64,000 bases of DNA from Choristoneura fumiferana. Its lineage: Eukaryota; Arthropoda; Insecta; Lepidoptera; Tortricidae. Position numbers and translations under genes: made by a program. Shown here piece after piece: positions 49,001 through 61,000 of the stretch. The notes under the pieces are model-generated. The model saw nothing but the letters and a program-made list of their open reading frames with translations. It did no database searches and was not told the origin of the DNA. The stretch lies in NCBI RefSeq assembly GCF_025370935.1, contig NC_133486.1:8315083-8379082 (forward strand), written 5' to 3'. How positions within the stretch are numbered: position 1 is the stretch's first letter; each line of letters begins with the position of its first letter.

Positions 49001-52000
49001 TGTGCAGGTTTCCTCACGATGTTTTCCTTCACAGCAAAGCTCGTGGTAAATTTCAAATGTAATTCCGTTCATGAATTTCGAAAAACTTAGAGGTGCGAGC
49101 CCGGGTTTTGTAGTCTTTGTGGCACTAAAAAAATTAAGCTGAGGGAGATTTTTTTCGATTTTCACAAAAATGACGATATCTCAAAAACTAAGCCATTTTT
49201 ACTAAACCTAAAACCTCATATTCTGAGAGGTAATTACTTAGCAGCAGCTGTTGATGGTATAACGTCGGTTTCAGGGACACCCTGTATGTTTCAGTTACAT
49301 TTAGTTTTATTACATCTGCAGTACCTACTACTTTTACTATATACTAATATACCAACTGCACAATCAGGTATACTTTTATGTTTCTAGAAAAGTAAAAAAT
49401 AAATGAATTGTTAAATCTATTATTAATCTAGGTGCCTTTTTTTAAGTGGTCAAGAAAATCACATCATCTATATAACCTTTATTTTTCAGCGTGATCAAAG
49501 GCAAACCAAAACCGACGATTACTTGGCTATATAACGACCAATACTCGTCATCATTTAGTGATCTACAGTACACGTCGGATACCATACATATGGATTACTT
49601 GAGTGCAGACGACAAGGCAATTTACAGGTGTATAGCGGAAAACGTTGTTGGAACAGACTCTCACGATATTGAGTTGGTTATACTATGTAAGTCCTAACCT
49701 TATGCTACAAAAAAAAGTCAGGTCCAGATGTCGTAGATCTTTTATTTCGTAGATTTGTCGGAGATTAGAGAGATAGTTGCTCAGAGAATTAGTTCGTTGA
49801 AGTGGCCAACGCCACAGACGTGCCAGCCCAACGGCTGGCCACGTCTGTCGCAGGACCGATGAACGGTGGAGCAGACGAGTCCTCGAATGGAGACCACGGA
49901 CGGGGAAACGTAGTGTAGGGCGTCCTGAGGCACGGTGGACGGATGACCTTAAGAGGATCGCTGGCGGCGGATGGATGCGAGGGGCTGAAGACAGAGTGTT
50001 GTGGCGCGCCATGGAAGAGGCATATGTCCAGCAGTGGACTGCTGTAGGCTGATGATGATGATGATGGAGAGAGATAGTTTTAGTGGTAATATAATATACT
50101 CAGCGGCACAAGTTTTGTCTTTTTAAAGGTTCCCAAACTCAAGCATGTAATACTATTAATTCAGCAGCTGCCAGCAACCCCATTATCGAAATATTTAAGA
50201 ATCAATCCATACCACGAGGATTGACGTTTGGCTGTCAAAGGCCTCTCGTCAGTTCCGTTTTAAACGTTTCACAGTTACTCGACTATGAGTTAGCGTGCCT
50301 GAAGGAGGCCAGAGAAGCTTGGTGTGTTTCATGTCCTGGAGCAAACATCCCAGTTAAGATTGGGACTCCCCTCGGCTAAAATCAACCCATGCTTCTCTGT
50401 TGGAAAATAGCCATAGTATCAGGTCCGGAGTCAGGCCATTGGCTCAACGCCCTCCCTTCCCGTCAGTTAGGTACGGTTCTGGGTCCAAGCACCTTAATTG
50501 AGGATAGCAATATCCTTAAGGCTTGGTTGCAGAATATGTATCTCCCACACTCGAACCTGTGGTAAGGACATAGATCAGCTGGGACGTCACGGCCTCTCAT
50601 GCTCCAAAAGCGCTGGTCGCTTATTCCGCCATGGCACCATCAATGACCCGGTCCGCCGCTCGCTTGCCACCGTCTCTGTGCCCGCAATCCATGAACCCGT
50701 GGGCATGGCCAGAGACGATGGCAAGCGCCCCTACGGGGCTACTCTGGTGCCATGGAAGCTGGGTAGGGCTCTGGTGTGGGACGCAACGTGTGTCAACACT
50801 TTTGCGCAGTCCCACGCAGCTACAGCTGACCAGGCCCAAGTTCTCAAGCGCCCCAAATACTCTTCTCTTTTAAAGGACTATGAGTTTGCGGCGCTCGCAG
50901 TGGAGACAATGGGTCCCTGGTTGGCTGACATGAGGGCCTTCATGGGGGCCTTGTCGTCCCGACTGATAGAGACCTCAGGAGACCCCAAAATTGGCGCTTA
51001 CCTCTCCCAGCGAATTTCTCTGACTGTACAGAGAGGTAATGCCACCAGTGTGATGGGATCTATGCCGCAGGAGAGCCTCTTAGATGGTGTTTTCTTTTTA
51101 TAGTTTTTATAGTTAGTATATTTATGTAGTTTTCAATTATTTTGTTTCCTATCATATTGTTGTATCTTATGTTGTGAATAAATGATCTATTGGAACGGGA
51201 AAAAAACAAAAAATATATATGTTCGCGGAGAGTTTCGAGTAAAGTATGAGCGAAACAAGATTCGGGTCTTAGACCCGGGTGAACGAGTCAGTAGGGTATC
51301 TTCAGAGTGTGGGCAGTGAACCAAGTAGCTATCGTTGGACGACGTGAGTATGCTGGGGTTTTCGCCGATGGTTCGAAGAGATGTCGTGTCGGTTGTGCGC
51401 TCGCCACCAGAGAAGACGTCTTTGTGATGGATTGGCCTCCTCAATCGCCCGACCTCAATCCGATTGAGTTGTTATGGGATGAATAGGACAGGAGTGTGAG
51501 AAAAATGCGACCAACTAATAAAGAACAGCTTTGGGAATACCTGCACATTTGTTGGAATACAATTTCGGCATCAACACTGCAAAAATTAATTACGCGAATG
51601 CCGAAAGTGTATGCGGCAGCGTTGAAAGCAAAAGGCGGATATTTCGAAGAGTCTAAAGTTGGCAAAAACTGATATTTTTTTATTTAATTGTGGTTTTAAA
51701 TTAGAGGATTAGCTTTGTTTTTGTATGTATTAGAAGATTATTAAATACTTTTATTAATACATTGTGTTATAGCTTCATTTAACCGAAATTACAGAGTGAA
51801 CTTAAACTTTTGACCGGTACTGTAGACCCATATATCTCTCCGGTTACACAATGCTCGAAATGTTGGAAGTTTGGACATCTAATCAGGTTTTGTTCACCAA
51901 GTATCGTATGCCCGAAGTGTGGAGGAGCACAGGCTCATTGTAAGACAGCTGATTTTAAATTTATTAATTGCAAAAATCTTTTTAAGAGAAAAGAAGATAA

Positions 52001-55000
52001 AAGGAATTTTGGCATCTAAAGTTCGTGTTTATAAAAAAAGATTATAGTTATATTTGCAAGAAAATAAAAAAGAGCTTGTTACACCCATCAAGATTGACTC
52101 AACCTTCACAGGACGAATTATCTATTACCTCTGCTGGAAAGACGAGAGCTGGCAAATCATATAGGGATGCCGTTCTTACCAAGCTTTGACCCAACATTAA
52201 TGAGTCTGAGTGCGTCATAAGTCCTCCTGTAGTTAAGAAGCCAAAGGGCAGGTTCGAACAGGTGTTGAAAGTCAACACGAAATTCGAACGAGAAGCAAGC
52301 CAAAAAGAAATCCCGTAGAGAATGAGGACGAAGATCTTGTTTCTGAGCAGCCACAAAATGTCTTCACTGAAGATCGAAGTCAGAAGAAGGGCAAGAGGAG
52401 ACTTAGTTGTTTTGAGAGGTTTATTGAAAGATAGATTAAAGGATATTTTGATGTAAGTTTATTGTATTAATAAATACCGTCCTAACATTTCCGACTTGAT
52501 AAATGGGAATTTTTACTTTTTTCAGAATTGGGTAATCCTGGGTTCTCCTTACTCAAATCACGAGTACTATTATTGATTTTGACGAAGAAAAAAAGTCCTC
52601 AATTTTCCATATAAATTTTATGTGTCCATTTCGTAATGAGTCATATAAACTGTAAACCGCGTGTCTAGAATACCTAACCTATGTCACAAAAGAAAAACTA
52701 AAGACCGCGGGAGAACGCACTCTTTGGATTTTTATTGTTTGTTTTGTTTTTGTAATATCCAATGATATTTTAATAGTACATTGTGTCTTAAGGGCGGTAA
52801 ATAAGGAATTACGAACGAGAGTCTATTAGAAGCCGGAAGTCGAAGACTGAGGGCTTTAATGAGTCGATGTTTGTAATTCTAGTACCGCCCGTGCGACATA
52901 CAATGTTTTTCATCACATTTGCGAGTATAATTTTATATTTGTAAAAGAAAAAATATAATTGTTCCAAATATTGGCGATACCTTAGGCTGCGCTCTTGGCA
53001 GCGTCGCCCTCCCCCTCCCTCAGCATGTGCCTGAGCCGCGTGTGCTTGTGGTCCTGCTGCTGCACCATGCGCAGCAGCGCGCGCGCGCGCTTCAGTTCCG
53101 GCACTGACTCATTTACCGACCTTGGGCTTCATGAAAAGCAAATTTGTACGTGCAGTGACTCATTTACCGACCACGGGTTTCATGACAAGCACATTAAGGT
53201 CGAGGGTTTTATTTAGGGGGTTGCAATCAAGGTAGCCTTCATGTTTTGACACTGTTTACGAGCACGTGTGATGAAAAATGTTTTTTTTTTATTTCCTGGC
53301 AGTGGTCGTAAAAAGCACAATGTTTAGTCTCGGTCAAAAGTGCAATAGATTGAACTCGTATTATCGAAGGCCTCCCCTTTGGGTCGGCCTTCGCACTAAC
53401 TCGTTTATCTGTTGCTTACTTTCCAACCTCTACAACAATGTACTATTGATTTCGTTAAAGAACATATTTATTATAAGACATCTAATTTTCTTTCAAATCA
53501 GTTTCTTTCTTTGGTCCAATATTTTCGACAAAGTGCAAATTATATGCTAAAATTTTTCCATTCATTTTAATCGTTTCTAGCTAGATATTTCTTAATAAGT
53601 ACTTCTTCTTTAGTATTACTTATTTACCTTACTTTAAACTATTCGTTCTAAAATTCTAGATATCTTAAAATTAATCTAGCATATTTGAGCAAGTATTTGG
53701 GTCAGTTTTAATGTAGACACCTGTAAAAAAATCATAATTTTTTAACAAAAAAAAATTTGTTGACAAAGTAAATATATAGGCTGGGAGTCGGAAGATGCGA
53801 AGGAAACCAGAGATGAATCTTAATTCCTTTAATTACGGAATTTTACAATTATAATTAAAATATTGATTAAATCTAAGTGGTGCCTAATGCTCGATGCTAG
53901 ATGCAAAAGTGATTCTAATATTTCACATTTGTGGAAACGGCGACAGCGATGTCACGTTGTGCTGCGTCGACACACGTGCTGGGAGTGGGCGGCGCATTTG
54001 TTCCTATACATATGTAGGCACGTTGCTATGCGTGCATATAACAAAGTATGTCTCCATAGATTGATTAAAGTGCTAATTACACTCACTTAATATCCAGTGT
54101 ACGGCTTTAATGGCGTGGCTAAATTTAGAATAAAAAATTCTGATGAAAAATCTTTACAGAAGTTTTTAGTCCCACTAACCCTATGATCTGCTAAAATATT
54201 CTGGGTCAGGTAGGTAATTTTAAGATGCCATGTATAATAGTAAAATAAATCCGGATAACTCACGCTCACGTCTTAAATTACGGTCAACAGTTGGTGTAAA
54301 CGTGTCTTTACAAAATGATATTGTTAGTGCTGTGTGTGTGTGTACATTTGAAAAAATAATAATAAAAAGAAAACGTGGGTAGTTGTGTGCCAGTAGTAGT
54401 TTCATCGAATAGTGGCGCGAAGCAGAGTCGTTGCCCGCAGTGTGCATTTTGCAGCAGCCGTCGTGGCGTGTGCTCCTTAAGGAAGGGCTGCAAATTAGTC
54501 CGAAACATGTCGAGCTAAGCTCGATTTTAGTTGTGAGTTATCCCGGTTTATGTCACTATGAGCGAGTCTCACGGTAGTTTCATGTTCAAACATACCATGT
54601 ACTCATATAAGTATACATTTTCAGATCCACCGGAACTCACGAAGACCACCAGTCCTCGCATTGTCAAGAATGAAGGAGAAATGGTGACGTTGACGTGCCC
54701 TGTTGATGGATCTCCCACTCCCGATGTTGTTTGGAAACTCAACGGCAACAAACTATTGGGTATGACCCATAAGATCTTCAGGGACGGCAGTATCAGGTGT
54801 GTCAATTTTTTCGGAAGTTTGATAATACACTGTCGATTAAAATTAAAGGATCATTCAGCTTGGAAAGTGACCCGGTACTTATGCTCAACGCAATTTTTAC
54901 TGTTCACACGCAATTGGTCGTGTACCTTCGTCTGTATCTCAATTGGGTAAAGTTTCCCTGACGGCGGTGCGGCAGCGTTAGGTATTTTTGGGATATTGCT

Positions 55001-58000
55001 GTCTTTATCGCTCGTTGAACTAAAATGAACTAAAAGAATTTCTTTGCTCACCCGCGACCGCGACCTTTATGATAGGTAGCTAAGTTTATGCAAGATATGC
55101 GTGTTCAATGTTCATGCAGTTCCTCCACCTCCATACTGTAATGTAAGAACACACACAAATCACACAAACTCATCTTTCACCACCACCACAACACACTGAC
55201 GCGTTTCAAACTCAACAAGATCATCTTCAGAGCAACATAACCACAAACGCGTCAGTGTATTGTGGTGGTGGTGATAGATTAGTTTGTGTGATTTGTATGT
55301 GTTCTTACAATGTGGAGGTGGAGAAACTGCATGAACACGCATATCTTGCATAAATTTGGCTATCATAAGGTCGCAGGTGAGCAAAGAAATTCTTTTAGTT
55401 CATTGATAGGACTCATAGGAACTCATAGAACCTCCGCAAAGTAACGTCTGATTCAATAAATTATAAGTCTTTAATTCTCTTGCAAAGTTGGCCGCTTTTT
55501 TGAAGACTTTTTAGCTCCTGTAATTCTGATATTACACATTTATATTTGAAAATCTAAAAAACCACAGGCATAGATAATTACGTATAGTCTATACTCACAA
55601 AATGTCATCTACTTACTTCTGTAGGCTAGTTTTCTAATGAGACCGGGACTACGTTTGTATTGAAATTAGAAAGAAGAGACATCTCTTAAATGGGTGTTCC
55701 TTTCTTTCGCAGACAGAAATATCATAGAATTTCATTTCGCAGAATTCGTTTCAAATAATATTTGGTCCTTGTATTTTTACTTCGAATAGGTACCTATTAT
55801 TGTTTAAACGATTATTTACTTGAATGAAACATATTTATTAAAAAAATATCTCAATGAATTTGAAAATCTCGTTTTTTTAACAAACTTATCAAACTGTAAC
55901 TTTTTGTAAAAAGCAAAAAATAATTATTTAAATCTTCAAAGTACTGGGCTGTCCCATAAGTAAAGAGACAAAATTGAAATGAAAATATTTAATGAAAAAA
56001 TATAATTAAGTGCTAGTATTTACATAAGGTCCAGTCAAGAATATAATCATATTGGTTATTTTATATTAAATTTGCTAGTGCAATGCCTTTATAGCCAATT
56101 TTTCTAAGGTTTATTGCGGCTCGCCTCATCACAGCTTTTCTTGACCTAGTTGCCACAATTTTAACCAATCTAGTCCATCGATTTTTAAATGCAGCCAATG
56201 ATTTGGATTTTTCCATTTGTTTTTTATATTCTCGTTTGCATAAAGACCAAAAAGTTACAATTCCACGAGCTTGGGGAACATTTGGGGCGTTATTATGTTT
56301 TAGTATAAAATCTATCCCCGCAGCCTCTACATGTTGGGTGACTTCCGTGGCGTAGTGGCATGACGCCATATCCGGCCAGAATATAATTTCTTCCCTATGG
56401 TAATATTTATCAATGAAGGGAATCAATCGCTTTATTATACATTCTCTCAGGTAAATGCGTGCGTTCATAGAGCCTGTGCAAATATATGGTTCAGACGTAT
56501 TACCACTTTGGTCTATGGCTTGCCAAACCAGGTATTTATTGAAAAATTTGGCCTTTGGTATGATTTTTTGTGAATATTCTACAGCGTCCCGATTGTTCGC
56601 GTGGTAGTATTGCTTCCCAGGAACATCCATTGGGTCCACGGGCACGTAGGTCTCGTCATCTATTATGAGGACTTTTTGCAGTGTTTTTTCATACACTTTT
56701 CGGCATCCTCTTTTAGCTCGCACTTCCTGGTCTTTAATATATTTAGGAACAGATAATTTCGCAAACGCTTTAAGCTGTAGGTCGTGTGTTTTCATTACGG
56801 TCGTTCATTTATATTCTTAGGCGACGAAACAGTACGTTTTCTTCCGGGAATGTTTTTATAAATATGTCCATGCGTTTCTTCAAAACGCTTTATAATTCGA
56901 TGTCAGATATAATGACTACGGCGGCCATGACAGTCATTTTTCTTAAAAAAATAAAAATCTTTTCAACCAGTTCAAAATTTGAAATTTGTCTCTTTACTTC
57001 TGGGACAGCCTTAATTGTTCTGCTTATTGTACTCTATTATAATGTCGTATGTAAAACAACGTTCAACCACAGAATAACTAATAGTACTACCGTAAATGAT
57101 TAAAGGTACTTGTACAATCAACATTCTGTATTGTTTCACAGATTCAAGGCCACCTTAAATAGTAACGGAAACTATGAGTGTGAAGCCAGTAATGACCACG
57201 GAGTCGTCCGCATTAACACGAAAGTCGATGTTATTAGTAAGTAATAATCTACATCTTTTCTATACATAAAATAAATCTGTAGAAAGTCGGTGTCTGTACA
57301 TTAGAAATATTTGGGGACAACTTTTACTAGGGCCCTATATTAGCGCAACAGAACCCAAAACGATGATTTTTAGAATTATTGTCTGTGGTATGGCGTGTAA
57401 ATAGCCAATTTTAATGGGTGGTGGAAGACCGAGAGCGCGCTATGCCAAATGAAATTTCCAACAGTGCAGAAGCACTCACCTGATTAGGGTTCCGGCCGAC
57501 GATGTGATGCGGGGGTCTTGTGATGCGGAGTCGACGAAATCTTCTTATTTTGGCGATGCGGTTTATAACGAATACAAGACGTGAGCGGATGAAAAACTTA
57601 TGTTAACGACAAGAGTGACAAGTCCTGTGCCAGAGAGCACCCCTGCACTGTGTATGGCCTAAAAAGGTTATAGTGCGCGAACAGTCTGTTTGCTTGTGCG
57701 TTTGCACACGCTAATCTCAGAAACCACTCAACTTAGAAGGATTCGTATTCCACTGATGTGTTGCCCTTGATTTGAATTAACATGTAGTGTTTGTTTCATT
57801 CGAATCGGTTCACAAATAAAAAAGATGTCAATAAAAAAAAATGTCGAACAGTTTTCGAAGAATCGTTGTTGATTTCGCGAAAACTTCGGTTATCTATTAA
57901 AGTATTGACTAATTATAGCCTGCAAAATGACTTCAGGAATATAAAATTCGATAAATGGATAGTTCGTAGAAATTATTTTCCAACGTAAGATGATTTGACA

Positions 58001-61000
58001 ACAATATGGTAACATAATAAATAGGGTTCATCTTAAGTTTGACATGGTCATGTGAGTTAGTTAAGTAGGTACACGGAGACTTCCTGCCTATCCTGATATC
58101 AGAATATAAAAAACTGTCAATATCTGTCAGTACTGTACATTGAAAGTATTTGCAAAAAATTTTTACAATGGTAAATATCGACGCCCCCAGGCAATAAGTC
58201 GGTAATCGCAAAAAGTAAATTTTACAGGAAAAATGATTTACTGTTTTTGTTGAATATCTTTGCAACCAGTTAGAGTACTAAATATATTGATATATGAAAT
58301 GAAAGCTAATTTTTTATGAACTATGACTTACACATTAGCTTTTAATAATATGCATTAAGTATTAAGCAATGGAAGAAAATACATTTTACAGATAATGAGT
58401 GAGAAATAATTATTTTTATTGTGCTGAATCTGTTAAGAGTGAATTTGTAACAGCATACTATGGACTTTTATAACGTTATTTTTTTGTTATACGGGCTATC
58501 AGTAACCTGTTAGTACATAAGTTTTTATAGTGATTTAAAAGCTTGCTAAATAACTGCAATGAACCATTGCGTTGTCGTTCTCAGGAAACCAACATATTTT
58601 TAGTATCCTTTAAATACCTTTAATCACTAAAAGAAAAAAAACCTCGTAATTTCAAAGAAAACTGTTTGGCAGATGGATAATCGTACGTATATAGATGATA
58701 GATGGGGGCATTATGCAACGTGGTCGAGCATAGAGTACTGAATGCTCCGGGCCTACGATTCCACTCCTATTTATATTATTTCAGCCCTTTCAGCCTCAAC
58801 GTCGTCAATGGCTTCACTGTCTTCTTTGACCTCACGGGCGTCTCGAGCGTCTGCCGCTTCAATGGCCTCACCAGCCTCGGCGCATGACGTCACAGCCCTA
58901 ACCAATTATTAGCAAAACTACCACTTTTTTATAGTTTAAATAGATGAATAGTTTTTCATATATATTTTTTTTGTTTTTTTTGCCAAAAAACCAATCATAA
59001 GTTGATTGCTTAGTAGCGACATCTCTTGTCTGGGTGAGCGGTTGGTTCCGAAAGAGTGTGACGTCTCTCGATGAGAGCGGAACATAGATGTCGCTAGTGC
59101 TGCTGCATAAGTAGCGTAGTAGAAATAAGCAACCTGAGATATGTATGCATAGGAAAAAATCGTGTCTAGATTCCTGTCCAGCGGTGGTGTAGGGGTTATA
59201 GCACGCAGCACGGATTGCTGAGCACCTGGGTTCGATTCCCAGCGCTGGTCTCTTTTTCTGGTTTTTCTGTGCATCCATGTCTCAGTTTGTATTTTCGATA
59301 AAAAAGATACGTCAATTTAAAGAATTTCAATGAACACTGTTAGTTTAACGTTGGCCGGCCTCCCACTAGGTGGCTCTAAGTGGCGAGTTGTCATTCATTG
59401 TGGTGTTCTAAGGGAGGCATTTGTTCAGCAGTGGACGTTTTCCGGCTGATGATGAGATGATGATGAAATGCAGAACCAACGTGAGTTAACCTCACATTAC
59501 TGGTGAAGCATACCCAATAGAGTCCAGCTTATAGGTTGGAGGGTGTTAAGGGCGCCGCGCGCCTGGTTCTCTTGGTCCTCTTGAAATAGATTGTCGGCAA
59601 ATACAGGGAAAACACAGTACATATCCATGAAGTAGATGAGACTAGCATCGGTACTCCGATTTTATGTTCAGACGGTGCTTTATTCAGGCACCGTAAAGGA
59701 CCGGAGTGCCACCATAGCCACGACTCTCTTATTGAAATCACATATCAAGAGGTTCAGAAGTAGCATTCATTACAAAATATACGCGCACCGGTCTCCATCC
59801 ACACCAACCAGCGCTGTCCCTTTTGGAATAACTTGAACTGCTTCTTCGGCCACGTTTTGTTTGACCACACTGACAACTCAAAACAATATCGAAAATACAA
59901 ACTGAAATATAGATGCACAGAAAAACCAGAAAAATAAGACCAGCGCTGGGAATCGAACCCAGGTCCTCGGCATTCCGTGCCGTGTGCTATACCGCTACAC
60001 CACCGCTGGACAACGATACAGACACGAATTTCTCCTATGCACCTCATATCTCAGCTTGTGTTATTTCTTATTTAGCCACTTAAGCAGCGACACTAGCGAC
60101 ATCTATGCCGTAGCCCTCATCGAGATACTTTTCGGCACTCCATCGGAACTAACCGCTCACCCGGACAAGAGATATCGTTTTTAAGCAATCAAATTAATTT
60201 ATTAGATAAGTCTTATAAATTACTGACTTCGTCCGCGAGCACAGCTAGTAAATAATATAAAAAAAAACTTTATTTATATACTCTCACACAGGCTTATACT
60301 CGATTACAATATTTGTCAGTCTATTGAATTTAAACCGGCCGGTGTGAGAGCTCGGTGTCCGTACTAGGAAGACCTTGCGAAGACCTGTAGGTACGACAGA
60401 TCACCAAGCCCCCGCCCCGGTAGGGCAGCAAAAAGCGAACTGATTAAATAAATGTAAATTTTTCGAGTCAATGATGATTGATTGGAAATCGAATACAGCA
60501 GCAAAGTGTGTTAAGCTCATCTTCAAGTGTAGATTGAATGATAGTAAAAGTACAGTCAGCAAAATGTACACTGGACAAAAACCTTGAAATTAAAAAATCT
60601 AATTATGAACAAAACAGAAGATAAATGAAAACCTAAGTTCTTGCAAGCAGTAATATCTTTTTTTTTGGGTTGAGTCGCCTTTGGGACCAAGACATTAGGT
60701 CCATGCTTTTGTTTACTTGTTACAGTAATATATTTAATAATAGTACATAGTGTATTAAGGGAAATAAATAAGAAATTACGAACCTGAACCTATTAGACGT
60801 CCGATACCGGAGATATTCCAGAATAGTTTTAAAACACCTAATATAACAGAGAATGCAAAACAGCGGACGAGATCAACAACGGGCTGGTAGAAACTGTTCA
60901 GGCCGTGGGGTCCCAGTTCTTCAAGACTCCGCGCCGGAAAAGACCTCAGAAGCTCTCCAATGAAACCATTAAATTAATGGAACTTCGGAACGAGATGAGG

